The position numbers were made by a program, and so were the translations under genes. The notes under the pieces were generated by a model that made no database searches, was not told the origin of the DNA, and was given only the letters and a program-made list of their open reading frames with translations. Shown here piece after piece: positions 26,815 to 36,740 of a stretch of DNA of 64,000 nucleotides. This DNA comes from Patescibacteria group bacterium (GTDB taxonomy: Bacteria; Patescibacteriota; Gracilibacteria; UM-FILTER-43-11). Location: positions 1-64,000 of the forward strand of contig JAHJFD010000003.1 in NCBI GenBank assembly GCA_018825145.1. The letters run 5' to 3'. The number at the start of each line of letters is the position of its first letter. Positions within the stretch are counted from its first letter, which is position 1.

Positions 26815-26843
26815 ATTATACCTTAAATAAAGCGCAAAATCAA
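26815..26843 (-). promoter_or_regulatory. promoter of the 96-aa gene
   Basis: TTGATT (26838-26843), 17-bp spacer, TATAAT (26815-26820). Predicted start is near 26808, 15 nt before the ATG. Confidence 0.75.
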
Positions 26844-26893
26844 TGCTTTAGTGGCAAAATTGAGATTAAATTGCACTATATTTAAATATAATA

Positions 26894-26922
26894 TTGACAT
26901 TTTGTAAAATACATACTATTAT
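26894..26922 (+). promoter_or_regulatory. promoter of the lamin-tail/nuclease surface protein
   Basis: TTGACA (26894-26899), 17-bp spacer, TATTAT (26917-26922). Predicted start is near 26929, exactly at the base of the first leader hairpin. Confidence 0.8.
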
Positions 26923-26928
26923 CATCGG

Positions 26929-27054
26929 CCTGTATAACCCTATACAGGTTCTCAGTTTTGTATTACGGGATCCCCCAAGTTGCCTTTCTATATCAATAAC
27001 ATAGAAGCGATCTTGGGGCATTTTTATATCGGTAAGCACCTCCCGATATGAAAT
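26929..27054 (+). promoter_or_regulatory. three-hairpin mRNA leader, possible attenuator
   Basis: Hairpin 1 (26929-26948) is CCTGTATA-ACCC-TATACAGG, at the very 5' end. Hairpin 2 has CCCCAAG (26973-26979) paired with CTTGGGG (27012-27018), plus an inner helix, and is followed by TTTTT, so it looks like an intrinsic terminator before the gene. Hairpin 3 (27026-27049) is ATATCGG/CCGATAT and ends six bases before the ATG. Its loop holds CACCTCC, the reverse of a Shine-Dalgarno. No ligand class is recognised. Confidence 0.6.
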
Positions 27055-30000
27055 ATGAAAAGAACATTTGCCATCATTTTTTCCCTCCTGCTATTTTTTT
27101 CTCAGGTCCATTTTGTGGTATTTGCGGAGGATTTATTAGAATTTGAGCATGAAGTCGTCAATGAAACGGAACCTGCAGTTCAGATGGAGCCGGAAATTGA
27201 GATACCTCAGCCTGAAGGAGAAATCGTACCTGAGTCAGAGCCAGAGTCGGAACCTGAACCTGAACCGGAGCCAGAGTCGGAACCTGAACCAGAACCCGAA
27301 CCTGAACCTGAACCTGAACCAGAACCAGATTTGCCCTCAGTTTTTATCAATGAAATTCTGGCGGATCCGGTCGAAAGCGATGCCGAGAACGAATTTATCG
27401 AAATTTATAATGCCGGGCCTGAGGCAATCGACCTTCGTGGATGGCAGCTTGATGATGCTAGGGCCGATGACGGAGCGTATGTTTTTTTGAATGAGGAACT
27501 CGATTATATACTGGAACCCGATGCATATTTGGTTCTTTATAGGCCGGAAACGAAAATTACTTTGAATAATGACACAGATGCTGTGCATCTTCTTGACCCC
27601 AATGGGAAGGAAATTGATTTTTATGAATTCGATTCGCCTGGGGCCGGTTTTTCGTGGGGCAGAAGCCCGGAAAATGCCGAAGAATGGATTACGTTTAAAA
27701 CTCCTACACCGGGATTCGCGAATGTAATTGAGCCTAATGGCCTGCCAGTTGCCGTGATTGATATCCAAAAGGATACCGGTTTGATGAAGCTTAATGTTAC
27801 TGGCGCGAATAGTTATGATCCCGATGGCGATAATCTTAGTTTTTTGTGGGAGTTCGAGGAGGGGGTTTTTGATGAGCGGGAAAATCCGTTAATTTATGAA
27901 TATTTAACGTCCGGTGAAAAGTTAGTTCGGCTGACGGTGGCTGATCCATATGGTGCGGTTGGTTTGTCTGACATTATTTTTATTGCTACAGAAGAATCCG
28001 GGGGCGAACCGGGACTTGAGCCTGACCCTGACCCTCAGCCTGACCCTCAGCCTGACCCTCAGCCTGACCCTCAGCCTGACCCTCAGCCTGACCCGGAACC
28101 AGATGAACAACCGCCTTTGATTTTCCTGAATGAAATTCTGGCGGATCCGGTCGAGAGTGATGCGGAGAACGAATTTATCGAAATTTATAATGCGGGAACT
28201 GAGGCGGTTGATCTTTTCGGCTGGAAGCTTGATGACGCGCGGGCGGATGATGGAGGCTATGAATTCCTGAATGCGGAAATTGATTACATGTTGGAGCCCG
28301 ATGCGTATTTGCTTCTTCTCAGGCCGGAAACGAAAATTACTTTGAACAATGATGCCGAAACAGTCACTCTTTTTGATCCGAATGGGAATCAGATTGATTC
28401 CTTAGAATTTGAGTCCCCGGGCAGTGGTCAGTCCTGGGGACGAAGCCCGGAGAATGCTGAAGAATGGATTACTTTTAAGCCTCCCACACCGGGCTCGGTT
28501 AATGTTATTGAACCCAATTTTCCCCCTGTAGCGGTTATTGAAATCCAAAAAGATACCGGTTACATGAAACTAAATGTCACAGGTGCGAACAGTTACGATC
28601 CGGATGGCGACAAGCTCAGTTTTTTGTGGGAATTCGGGGAGGGGGTTTTTGATGATCGCGAAAATCCGTTGATTTATGAATATTTGACGCCCGGAGAGAA
28701 GGTGGTTAGTCTGACCGTCATTGATAATCATGGAAATATCAATGTTACTGAAATCACTTATACGGCTACTCCCAAAGGTTCGGGCGGCGGTGTTGAGGTG
28801 CCTACGCTGTCTTTTCCATCGTACTCTTTAATCAACGAAATCATGCCGGCCCCGGACGGCAAAGATGACGAAAATGAGTGGATCGAACTTTACAACAAGA
28901 ACAGTTTTACTATCGATCTATCCGGCTGGTATTTAGATGACGCCGCGGGGAAAAGCAGTCCCTTCAAGATTCCGGACGGCACGGTTATTTCGCCGAATTC
29001 TTATGCTCTTTTTTCTGAACCGGGCTTAGGACTGTCTTTAAAGAATTCCGAAGATATGGTTCGTTTGCTGGATCCTAATAAGAACGTAAGTCAGGAGGTA
29101 TCGTATTTTGATGCCAAAGAAAACTGGAGCTACGCCAGACGCGCTTATGATTTATTTGAATGGACGCCGCTTTTTACACCCGGATATTTGAACACGTTTC
29201 CGCCGCCTCCAAAAAGTTATCAATTGGGGGATTTGGTTTTTGAAAGCGTTCTGCCCAACCCCGAGGGGGAGGATTCGGGAAATGAAAAAATTATTCTGGC
29301 CAACAAAACCAACCAAAAAATAGATCTGATGGGGTGGACCATTGCTGATGCAAGCGGCGCTGAAAAGGCCATGCCAGATACTTCCGTGCCAGCCAGTGGA
29401 AAGGCGATGATTCTTTCTTCCGAGTTTAAACTTTCCCTCAACAATTCGAACGAAAGCCTTACCTTGTTCGATCCGACCGGTAATCTGATCGATGAAATCA
29501 GATGGAAAAATTCTGTGTCGGGAGGATGGCTTTTTAATCCGGATTCACTCAAAGATGGTTTGGAAGCCGAGGTGGTGCGAGTGGTTGATGGTGACACATT
29601 GGTTGTCAGATTTGATGAAAAAAAACTGACTGTCAGGTTGATTGGAATCGACACACCTGAAACGGTTCATCCCTTTAAGCCCATTGAATATTACGGCAAG
29701 CAGGCTTCGGCGTTTCTTTCTAACACTCTTTCAAACCAGTTTGTCAGGCTTGAATTTGACGCAAATAAAATCGACAAATATGGTCGCGTGCTGGCCTACG
29801 TGTATTTGGGTGATGACATGATCAACAAAAGAATTCTAAGGGAAGGTTACGGGTACGCGTACACCCGCTTCCCTTTCCGATATCTGGATGAATTTGTTCG
29901 TCTGGCGGACGAGGCGCGTGAGGCTAGAATTGGGCTTTGGCAGAACCAAAAAGTGGCTGATCTGATTGAAAAAATTGTGGAGGATGAACTTTTGTTGGAA

Positions 30001-30918
30001 GAAGATGAGGAATTATTGGAAGATGATTTATTACTTTTGCTTGAAGAAGAATTAGAGGATGAGATTTTGTTGGAAGAAGATTTCGTAGCTGAAGAGGTGG
30101 TAGATGAATCGATGCCCGATTGCTCTTCCGACTTTTTGAAGATCGATTCTTTTCTTCCAAATCCGCAAAAGGGCGAGGCGGTTGAGTACATTCGCCTTAT
30201 CAACACAGGTTCCGAAAAAGTTTGTCTGCAGGGGTGGAAGCTTGATGATCAAACCGATGGCGGATCCAAGCCTTTTTCAATCAAGGGTGGCGCCATTGCC
30301 GCCGGCGGGGTGAGGACTTTCAGAAAACAGGAAACAAAACTGGCCCTGAACAACAGCAACGATTGCGTCAACCTCATAAATCCCGATGGGCTGAAGGCCG
30401 ATCAGATTTGCTATGAGAAAACGCACAAGAATGAAGTATTCACCCATGCAGGCGGGGATTGGGTGCCCAAGCCTAAAGCCAAAAAGAAGACTCAGACTTC
30501 CGGCAAAACAGTTCGCTTTAGTTTCGGGCGCGATCTGATTTCTTATCAATCCGATCTGCCTACCAATAGTTATGTGGGTGCTGTTTCGGATATTGATGAA
30601 GAGTCCAAGCTTATCACCATGACACTCGAGACGGGTCAAAGTGTGGCCATTTCTTATGCAAGTTCTCCTGTTAACATTAGAGTGGTCAGGCAGTTGATTG
30701 ATTTTTCCAGACAGGTGGAAATTCACGCTTATGAGTCCGAAACTTCCGTTAATCTTTTATCTATCGAACCTGTCCGTGAGAAATTAACAGTGTCTCAGGG
30801 GCAGGGGGCTGGTGGGCACGCCACGAGGATCATTTTACTCTTTGGTGTACTTCTGTTATTATCGCTTCCTTTAATTTTTAAAGTATGTCCAGACGTCTTT
30901 GCGAAACTACGCAAATAG
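27055..30918 (+). CDS. membrane-tethered surface protein with lamin-tail domains, PKD domains and a thermonuclease domain (1287 aa)
   Basis: Order of parts:
- signal peptide (1-24);
- Glu/Pro repeat linker (~57-92);
- lamin-tail domain (LTD) 1 and a PKD domain (~95-310);
- Asp/Pro/Gln repeat linker;
- LTD2 and PKD2 (~354-570);
- LTD3 and LTD4 (~585-820);
- staphylococcal-nuclease domain (~838-963);
- acidic Glu/Leu linker;
- LTD5 (~1020-1140);
- C-terminal membrane helix with a basic tail.
The nuclease domain keeps the catalytic set: Asp in VVDGDTLVV, Arg in [11 protein letters not shown] with its Asp and Glu, and the Arg of [12 protein letters not shown]. It should cut DNA or RNA outside the cell using Ca2+. 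LTD1-PKD1 and LTD2-PKD2 are a recent internal duplication. A role in scavenging nucleic acids is inference. Confidence 0.9.
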   Translation: MKRTFAIIFSLLLFFSQVHFVVFAEDLLEFEHEVVNETEPAVQMEPEIEIPQPEGEIVPESEPESEPEPEPEPESEPEPEPEPEPEPEPEPDLPSVFINEILADPVESDAENEFIEIYNAGPEAIDLRGWQLDDARADDGAYVFLNEELDYILEPDAYLVLYRPETKITLNNDTDAVHLLDPNGKEIDFYEFDSPGAGFSWGRSPENAEEWITFKTPTPGFANVIEPNGLPVAVIDIQKDTGLMKLNVTGANSYDPDGDNLSFLWEFEEGVFDERENPLIYEYLTSGEKLVRLTVADPYGAVGLSDIIFIATEESGGEPGLEPDPDPQPDPQPDPQPDPQPDPQPDPEPDEQPPLIFLNEILADPVESDAENEFIEIYNAGTEAVDLFGWKLDDARADDGGYEFLNAEIDYMLEPDAYLLLLRPETKITLNNDAETVTLFDPNGNQIDSLEFESPGSGQSWGRSPENAEEWITFKPPTPGSVNVIEPNFPPVAVIEIQKDTGYMKLNVTGANSYDPDGDKLSFLWEFGEGVFDDRENPLIYEYLTPGEKVVSLTVIDNHGNINVTEITYTATPKGSGGGVEVPTLSFPSYSLINEIMPAPDGKDDENEWIELYNKNSFTIDLSGWYLDDAAGKSSPFKIPDGTVISPNSYALFSEPGLGLSLKNSEDMVRLLDPNKNVSQEVSYFDAKENWSYARRAYDLFEWTPLFTPGYLNTFPPPPKSYQLGDLVFESVLPNPEGEDSGNEKIILANKTNQKIDLMGWTIADASGAEKAMPDTSVPASGKAMILSSEFKLSLNNSNESLTLFDPTGNLIDEIRWKNSVSGGWLFNPDSLKDGLEAEVVRVVDGDTLVVRFDEKKLTVRLIGIDTPETVHPFKPIEYYGKQASAFLSNTLSNQFVRLEFDANKIDKYGRVLAYVYLGDDMINKRILREGYGYAYTRFPFRYLDEFVRLADEAREARIGLWQNQKVADLIEKIVEDELLLEEDEELLEDDLLLLLEEELEDEILLEEDFVAEEVVDESMPDCSSDFLKIDSFLPNPQKGEAVEYIRLINTGSEKVCLQGWKLDDQTDGGSKPFSIKGGAIAAGGVRTFRKQETKLALNNSNDCVNLINPDGLKADQICYEKTHKNEVFTHAGGDWVPKPKAKKKTQTSGKTVRFSFGRDLISYQSDLPTNSYVGAVSDIDEESKLITMTLETGQSVAISYASSPVNIRVVRQLIDFSRQVEIHAYESETSVNLLSIEPVREKLTVSQGQGAGGHATRIILLFGVLLLLSLPLIFKVCPDVFAKLRK
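28017..28103 (+). repeat. 12-bp tandem repeat coding PDPQ units
   Basis: A 12-base unit (CCTGACCCTCAG and near copies) runs about five times in frame and encodes repeated Pro-Asp-Pro-Gln, a stiff linker between two domain pairs. A similar Glu/Pro repeat lies at 27226-27330. Both are coding, and likely variable in length between strains. Confidence 0.9.
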
Positions 30919-31808
30919 ATAGGTCTGTACCACCTGCTGAGTTCAAACTCAGAAAGGCTTTAATGCGTGCTCGCGGTGTGGGAATGTTATTGAATCTCGG
31001 CGGCAGGATTTATCGTGATAAATTTCGTGACTTATTTACCCACAAAAAGACGGATCATAGCGCCATTCCCGGCGAGATATCTGCGGACCTCGCGGAAATT
31101 GTTCAGTGCTGTATGCAGCTTAAGATTGAGACACATGGTGATTTTCCAAAACTCGGCGAAGAGGAGCGTGGCATCGTCATTGCCAATCATCCCAGCGATG
31201 AGCTTGTGTGGCCCTGGACAAATGTTATTGCGCAAAAATTCACTCCAAGATTAAAGGCAATTGCAAAAAAGGAGCTCTTGTACGATCCGAAAGCTTTGCC
31301 GCCTATTTTCGGTTGGCTGGGCAAATTGAGCGAATTGATGATCATGGTGGATCGCAGTAATCGTGAGACTTCTGTGAAATCGATCAGAGAAAGCTGTAGA
31401 ACGATTTTTAATCCGGGAACTGCTGTTTGCATTTTTCCTGACGGGCATCGCCCGACCAAAGAAAGCATTGAGCGGTCTCACGCTGAAATGGCTAATAAAG
31501 GTTATCCCGACCTTCCTGAAACGATGCCTTACACCTGTCTTCCTAAAAGCGGTGGCCTGATGACTATACTCCGTGCTACAGAGGGTCATTGCATTCGCAT
31601 CCTGAACACGACTGTTGGTTTGAGTACCGATGAAAATGGTTCTGATGTTCTTGGTTCCACGGCGCACATTTATGGTGAAGAAATTGAAAGAGAAGCTTTG
31701 GTGGGTAAAAGCTCCAATGCTGAAGAACAGGAAAAGCGTCTAAGACAGTGGCTAATTGAAGAGTGGAAACGGAAGAATAAGATGATTAATGGTTGGCGGG
31801 CCGCTTAG
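30885..31808 (+). CDS. PlsC-like lysophospholipid acyltransferase (307 aa)
   Basis: The core has the acyltransferase pattern: VIANHPSDE (block I, catalytic His), the [10 protein letters not shown] block and CIFPDGHRP in the place of the usual FPEGTRS. Such enzymes acylate lysophosphatidic acid or related lipids at the membrane. Block I is unusual: the acid follows the His by three positions instead of the common HX4D spacing. The 5' end overlaps the surface-protein gene by 34 bp, so translation is coupled or the start is further in (ATG at 30963). It is tail to tail with the 516-residue gene, overlapping by 4 bp. Substrate unknown. Confidence 0.78.
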   Translation: MSRRLCETTQIDRSVPPAEFKLRKALMRARGVGMLLNLGGRIYRDKFRDLFTHKKTDHSAIPGEISADLAEIVQCCMQLKIETHGDFPKLGEEERGIVIANHPSDELVWPWTNVIAQKFTPRLKAIAKKELLYDPKALPPIFGWLGKLSELMIMVDRSNRETSVKSIRESCRTIFNPGTAVCIFPDGHRPTKESIERSHAEMANKGYPDLPETMPYTCLPKSGGLMTILRATEGHCIRILNTTVGLSTDENGSDVLGSTAHIYGEEIEREALVGKSSNAEEQEKRLRQWLIEEWKRKNKMINGWRAA

Positions 31809-33355
31809 TGTGAATTGTCACCCCAGACTTTTTCGTGCGCTCGCCTGACGTTTCTTTCATGAGCCTTTTCGCGGTCAATTCCTTTATAATAATGCTCGGG
31901 GAATAGTTGCTGATCCACGCCTTCTGTGAAAAACTTGTCTATGTGGTACGTGTTCACGCCTTGTCTGTATTTGATATCGGCATATCCATCAGGTAGGAAG
32001 ATCTGGAATTCATATGGGTGCCTCCTTCCATCCGCTCTGGTGATCTTCATCTTTAATTTGAATATTTTGAGGTCTTTTGAGCTTGAAGCGGCACTACCGG
32101 CAAATCCCCCGCCATCAAGGCTATCTTTTGGTTCGGATATTTCTATGTTTTGCTCAATATTATTTAATTTTTTCAGAATTTTTTTGCGCTCATCTTCATT
32201 TTTCATTTCACCCTTTATAATGCCTCTAAAAAATTCATCCCAAACCTCCTTGTTCTGATCAAGATTATCTAATCTCGCCAGGATTTCTTTGCGCTCATCT
32301 TCATTTAAATTACCTTCCAATCTTTCATGTAAGCCCTCTCTTATTTCGTTCTTTACCTTTGCTATTATTTGCATTCGAAAAAAATCAGCCCAGTCCTCTC
32401 TGTTATCAAAATTCAGTCTTATACCGTTTAAATCGACGTCTTTCTCGCCAACATGACAGCCGTATCGCATGGTTTTAATAAGTCTTGATTCATCCACTTT
32501 TGCGCGTGGAATTAATCCGAAAAATATTTCCCTTTCTTGGCCGGCTTCATTTGTTACAGTGGTTTTGTGGCTGGGTAATGGGGTTACTCGGGTGAGCTTA
32601 TCACCTTCTAAATCCTCGGGTTGTGAATCCAGGATTTCAGTACTTTCTGTTGCCAGAGTATCCTGAGTGTGCCTGGAAACAAGATATCTTAGAGTTCTCG
32701 CGCCAATTTTAGCCCCCTTGGGTAGTTCAATGATTCTTTCGTTAAACAGGCTCATCATGTAATTCAGAGCTTCGGCATTATCTTCTTCTTTTTCGCTGCA
32801 ATCTCTGATTTCTCCAATATATTGCATTAGCAGCAACTTTCTTGCTGCGTCAAATCTTAGCTTTGAATCCATATCATCATTAAAAGCCATCAACATTAAC
32901 TTTGCCGGATTGTTTGTTGTTTCAACTGTGTGATCCATCTTCATCGTCTCTTCATTCGGGTAATAGTCGGCGATAAGTCGTTCGACATAAGCGTTCGTTG
33001 CACAGCCTAGTTCTTGGACTCCTGACTCCATATCTTCCGTTTTATACTTTTTCATAAAAGGTAGATTCTCTAGCATTGTAGCTTGTATTTGGGCTCGAGT
33101 TTTTTTTCTGTCTTCTGCTGTTGAAGATTTTAGATTTGGTACAAGAGGTACCAGATCAGTCCACTCATAGCCAGTTAGTTCCTGAATATACTCTCTTGTC
33201 TGCATTATTATTTTACGGCCTCTTTTGCCATATTTGGTCAGAAATGTTTTAAAAGCCTGACGATTAAAACCTTTGCCGAAACCTAGTCCTATGACATCAA
33301 AAAATTCTCTTGGCGTGACAGTAGCCTCTGTTTTTGAGGGATTGGAGGGGGGCAT
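31805..33355 (-). CDS. cytoplasmic protein of unknown function (516 aa)
   Basis: Not recognised. There is no signal peptide or membrane segment. It is highly charged, with a Lys/Glu/Asp-rich helical centre containing two related stretches (NLNEDERKEILARLDNLDQN and then NEDERKKILKKLNNIEQN), so a short helical unit is duplicated at ~345-400. Before that lies DLNGIRLNFDNREDWADFF and after it HPYEFQIFLPDGYADIKY. These are vaguely like the RelA/SpoT synthetase strands (DLIGIR..., VEIQIR...), but the key residues are not clear, so I do not assign that function. It has its own promoter (TTGACA-17-CACAAT) with a ~13-nt leader. Confidence 0.7.
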   Translation of the reverse strand: MPPSNPSKTEATVTPREFFDVIGLGFGKGFNRQAFKTFLTKYGKRGRKIIMQTREYIQELTGYEWTDLVPLVPNLKSSTAEDRKKTRAQIQATMLENLPFMKKYKTEDMESGVQELGCATNAYVERLIADYYPNEETMKMDHTVETTNNPAKLMLMAFNDDMDSKLRFDAARKLLLMQYIGEIRDCSEKEEDNAEALNYMMSLFNERIIELPKGAKIGARTLRYLVSRHTQDTLATESTEILDSQPEDLEGDKLTRVTPLPSHKTTVTNEAGQEREIFFGLIPRAKVDESRLIKTMRYGCHVGEKDVDLNGIRLNFDNREDWADFFRMQIIAKVKNEIREGLHERLEGNLNEDERKEILARLDNLDQNKEVWDEFFRGIIKGEMKNEDERKKILKKLNNIEQNIEISEPKDSLDGGGFAGSAASSSKDLKIFKLKMKITRADGRRHPYEFQIFLPDGYADIKYRQGVNTYHIDKFFTEGVDQQLFPEHYYKGIDREKAHERNVRRAHEKVWGDNSH

Positions 33356-33375
33356 TTAAAATATTTATGGGAGTC

Positions 33376-33404
33376 ATTGTGAGTTATTTATTACATTTTG
33401 TCAA
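33376..33404 (-). promoter_or_regulatory. promoter of the 516-aa gene
   Basis: TTGACA (33399-33404), 17-bp spacer, CACAAT (33376-33381). Predicted start is near 33369. Confidence 0.65.
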
Positions 33405-33441
33405 GTACTTGCCATGTACATTGGAGGCACAAAATTTTAAT

Positions 33442-34422
33442 ATGTACGCAGTTTTTTTAAATCACTACATGCTCACTTATGTCCTCTTTGCCATTGGTTT
33501 TGTCTTTCTTATAAAGGGCGCCGATTATTTGGTAGACGGCAGCAGTTCGATTGCGCAGCGAATAGGCATTTCACAGCTCGTGATCGGCCTCACTATCGTT
33601 TCTTTCGGCACCTCCGCGCCGGAACTTATTGTGAATATCATGGCCAGTTTAAAGGGAGCAGGTGATATTGGTATTGGTAATGTTCTGGGAAGCAATATTG
33701 CCAATATTCTTCTTATTCTGGGTGTGGCGGGGGTTATTTATCCTCTGCGCATCCAAAAGAGCACAACCTGGAAGGAAGTTCCGTTAAATTTTTTATCGGC
33801 TTTTGTCCTTCTGGCTTTGGCCAACGATGTAATCATTGATGGGGCAAGCAGTTCTGTGATCAGTCGAATCGACGGCATCATTCTGATGCTTTTCTTTGTT
33901 ATTTTCGTTTATTACACTATCGGTTTGGCCAAAGCTGAGAAGAGTAATGATGGTAATACTAAAAAGTACAGTATTTTAAAATCCGTGATTATGGTGGTGG
34001 TGGGGATCGTCGGACTAGCTTTCGGTGGCCAATGGGTGGTTAATGGCGCCGTTGAAATTGCCGCTTATTTTGGGCTTAGCCAAGCACTGATTGGGTTGAC
34101 CATTGTGGCTGTGGGTACTTCTCTTCCAGAGTTGGCCACCTCGGCTGTGGCGGCCTACAAAAGGAATGCCGACATTGCCATCGGTAACGTGGTGGGCTCA
34201 AATCTTTTTAATATCTTCTGGGTACTGGGTCTGTCCGCTTTGATCAAACCCCTTCCTTTCCGTTCCGAAATCAATACTGATATTTTGGTTTATTTGGCTG
34301 CTGCGCTGCTTTTGTTTCTTTTTGCTTTTACCGGCAAAAAAGAGCATGTCAGCCGATCTGATGGCGTCATCTTTTTATGCTGTTATGGTGCCTACCTTGT
34401 TTTCCTCATCATTCGCGGGTAA
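33442..34422 (+). CDS. K+-dependent Na+/Ca2+ exchanger-type cation antiporter (326 aa)
   Basis: An inner-membrane cation:Ca2+ antiporter of about ten helices in two inverted halves. Each half has the ion-binding alpha repeat: FGTSAPELIVNI with NVLGSNIANI in the first, and VGTSLPELATSA with NVVGSNLFNI in the second. The acidic Glu of both PEL motifs is present. An open frame runs 36 codons further upstream, but that part overlaps the opposing gene and is not membrane-like, so I chose the ATG at 33442; ATG 33469 is also possible. The stop is immediately followed by the murF start. Exact ions are not predictable. Confidence 0.88.
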   Translation: MYAVFLNHYMLTYVLFAIGFVFLIKGADYLVDGSSSIAQRIGISQLVIGLTIVSFGTSAPELIVNIMASLKGAGDIGIGNVLGSNIANILLILGVAGVIYPLRIQKSTTWKEVPLNFLSAFVLLALANDVIIDGASSSVISRIDGIILMLFFVIFVYYTIGLAKAEKSNDGNTKKYSILKSVIMVVVGIVGLAFGGQWVVNGAVEIAAYFGLSQALIGLTIVAVGTSLPELATSAVAAYKRNADIAIGNVVGSNLFNIFWVLGLSALIKPLPFRSEINTDILVYLAAALLLFLFAFTGKKEHVSRSDGVIFLCCYGAYLVFLIIRG

Positions 34423-35682
34423 ATGAAAGCATTTTTTCGAACCATTATCGGCATCTTGCTCGCTTTTAAAGCTCGGTCATATTTAAAGCAACACAGGGTT
34501 CAGGTGATTGCCGTTACAGGCAGTGTTGGCAAAACCAGCACCAAGGAGGCTATTTTTAAAGTTCTCAGTTCTAAGTTCGATGTGCACTCCAGTAAAAAGA
34601 GTTTTAACACGGAATTCGGGCTCAGCCTGGCTGTACTAGGTGAGGAGGAATCCGGCTTCAGTTCTCCTGTGGCCTGGATACGGATTTTAACGCGCGTTTT
34701 TTTCCGCAAGAAAAAGGTCTGCAAAAAAATTATTCTCGAAATGGGGGCTGATAAACCGGGAGACATCAAAAAACTGGTCAAAATAGCGCCTCCAAAAATT
34801 GCCGTAGTTACTAACGTCAGGCCTGTTCATTTGGGCGAGGGGCAGTTTGCAAATCTCGAAGCTATAGCAAAAGAGAAGGGCACGCTTGTTCGCTGTCTGC
34901 CCAGAGAGGGGATGGCGATTCTGAACAATGACGATGAGCACGTGCGCGGTATGCAGACCGCCGCCGGTAAGTTCACCTATGGCATTCACGATACAGCCAT
35001 GCTGATGGCGGAGGATATAAAAGCCGGTGCAAAAGATTTAAAATTTAGGGCGACGTATCATGAAGAGGTTGGTGAATTTACCGTGCCGGTTATAGGTGAG
35101 TTTCAGGTTTATGTTTTGCTTCCCGCCATTGCGGTAGGCTTGCAGCTTGGCATGAAGCTGGGTGAATGTGCCTCAGCCCTCAGTGATTTTCATCTGCCCC
35201 CCGGTCGAATGAACCCCATTGCCGGTGTGAACCGTTCCCAGATCATTGACAGCTCTTATAATGCTTCACCTACCACGGTGGCCACTGCTCTGGATTTGCT
35301 GAATCAGATTAAGGCGTCCCGAAAAATCGTGGCCCTTGGAACGATGAACGAATTGAGTGAAATGACGCAGGAAGCTCACATTGAGGCCGGGAAAAAGGCG
35401 GCGCAGGTGGCTGATCTACTTATTGCTGTTGGGCATGAAGCACCCACCATCAAACGCGGCGCCCTGGAAGCCGGTATGAAAGAAGAAAATGTTTTCACCT
35501 TTTTCGATTCCGAAGAGGCCGGGAACTTTTTGAAAGAACGTCTGAAGCCGGGTGATCTGGTTCTGGTGAAAGGGTCTCAGAACAAGGTACGAATGGAAAA
35601 ACTGATGAAAGTGATTATGAAAGAACCGCATAAGGCCGGTCAGCTGTTGTGCCGGCAGGGGGCGACTTGGCAGAAGATCTGA
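34423..35682 (+). CDS. murF: Mur ligase, UDP-MurNAc-tripeptide D-Ala-D-Ala ligase type (MurF, 419 aa)
   Basis: It adds the D-Ala-D-Ala dipeptide to the peptidoglycan precursor in the cytoplasm. The ATP loop VTGSVGKTSTKE is at ~29-40. The central domain has EMGADKPGDI and VTNVRPVHLGEG, and LNNDDEHV follows. The C-terminal domain has IDSSYNASPTTVATALDLL, typical of MurF, and LVKGSQNKVRME near the end. The usual ~100-residue N-terminal UDP-binding domain is nearly missing, as the P-loop starts about residue 29, so this is a shortened MurF. It starts directly after the exchanger stop and is the only gene here ending in TGA. Confidence 0.88.
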   Translation: MKAFFRTIIGILLAFKARSYLKQHRVQVIAVTGSVGKTSTKEAIFKVLSSKFDVHSSKKSFNTEFGLSLAVLGEEESGFSSPVAWIRILTRVFFRKKKVCKKIILEMGADKPGDIKKLVKIAPPKIAVVTNVRPVHLGEGQFANLEAIAKEKGTLVRCLPREGMAILNNDDEHVRGMQTAAGKFTYGIHDTAMLMAEDIKAGAKDLKFRATYHEEVGEFTVPVIGEFQVYVLLPAIAVGLQLGMKLGECASALSDFHLPPGRMNPIAGVNRSQIIDSSYNASPTTVATALDLLNQIKASRKIVALGTMNELSEMTQEAHIEAGKKAAQVADLLIAVGHEAPTIKRGALEAGMKEENVFTFFDSEEAGNFLKERLKPGDLVLVKGSQNKVRMEKLMKVIMKEPHKAGQLLCRQGATWQKI

Positions 35683-36696
35683 TTATTTTCGTTTGCGCAG
35701 AAGTCTGTAAATAAAATGACTTTCTTTATAGTAGTAGGTGATTGCCATAAGGCCGATTACGATTAAGGGGACGGTAATGTAGGCCAGATTCAGTTCAAAA
35801 AGAATATTGGCCGCCGTATGAAATAAAGTAGCCATCACCAGGCCTTGGGCTATTTTTTCTTCTTCGTAAACATCCGACTTTTTCATGCGCAGAATCGTGT
35901 GAAACCATTTGAATTTTATCTGGTATTTCTTTTCTTTGCATTCGGCGGCAAGAATCGGTTTGGCAAAGCTGGCCAGGCCATAATAATATCCAAAAATTCC
36001 TGAACATATCAGATGAATGGGCATGGTCAGCAGGGCTCTTGGCAAAACAATAGCCATATCACCAGTATTGATGGCGTAAATAATCGTTTCCACAAAAGCG
36101 AAGGCCAATCCGACCACAATGCTAAGCGTAATGGCGTCGTCCACGTCTTTTAGTTTTTTGTCGTCAATAAAACGAACGGTCAGATGTTTCACGTATTCTT
36201 CGATCACGGCCAAAAACATGATGACGCCCACCATGGTGTGAATAATGGATACATCCAGAAATTTCTCCAGTAATTTTTCCGAAAAAATCAACAAGGCCAG
36301 CATGGAACTCATAGTGACGTATTCGAATTCGTCGTCTTTTAAAGCATTTCTGATGTTTTGGAGTGTTTCATGTTTGAAGTGTGTCATCAGTAAACTTATA
36401 GTGCCCGAAAACAAGGTCAAAATACTTACCACAATCAGCATATTCACAAAAAAGAAGAGCAGTCCGTCAAAAAAAGCTGATTGCAATAAACTCTCCAGAA
36501 TTCTGACTTCCGACAGCTGGGGCAGAAAATGAACGTAAACGTATTTGTAGCCAAAAACCGGCAACATCGAGAAAAGGCCGGCCACAAAACTGATGGCTAT
36601 CACTTTATAGGGTTGCGGGTGATACTCCTTCTTATAGAATATCCAACCCCATATAAAGGTTGCTATAGCCAATAGGATTGCATAGAATAAGGTCAC
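35683..36696 (-). CDS. PrsW-family intramembrane metalloprotease (337 aa)
   Basis: A polytopic membrane protein with about nine hydrophobic helices. The family's signature is present: an EEYVKH motif at the start of a helix, then the following conserved helix FAFVETIIYAI (Phe/Glu-rich) and a late helix with HLICSGIFGYYYG. PrsW cleaves anti-sigma factors in the membrane of Bacillus and Clostridium. Here no membrane anti-sigma factor is nearby, so the substrate is unknown. It faces murF tail to tail with zero spacing, and murA head to head. Confidence 0.82.
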   Translation of the reverse strand: MTLFYAILLAIATFIWGWIFYKKEYHPQPYKVIAISFVAGLFSMLPVFGYKYVYVHFLPQLSEVRILESLLQSAFFDGLLFFFVNMLIVVSILTLFSGTISLLMTHFKHETLQNIRNALKDDEFEYVTMSSMLALLIFSEKLLEKFLDVSIIHTMVGVIMFLAVIEEYVKHLTVRFIDDKKLKDVDDAITLSIVVGLAFAFVETIIYAINTGDMAIVLPRALLTMPIHLICSGIFGYYYGLASFAKPILAAECKEKKYQIKFKWFHTILRMKKSDVYEEEKIAQGLVMATLFHTAANILFELNLAYITVPLIVIGLMAITYYYKESHFIYRLLRKRK

Positions 36697-36740
36697 TTTT
36701 TGTTTTTGTTACGGTCGTATTATAACTTTTTTGCCACTTC

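Noticed and set aside
27226-27330. Possible CRISPR-like or satellite repeat
   Set aside because: These are coding Glu/Pro repeats in frame, with no spacers; no CRISPR array is seen anywhere in the window.
33334-33441. Upstream extension of the cation antiporter
   Set aside because: It overlaps the start of the opposing gene and is not membrane-like.
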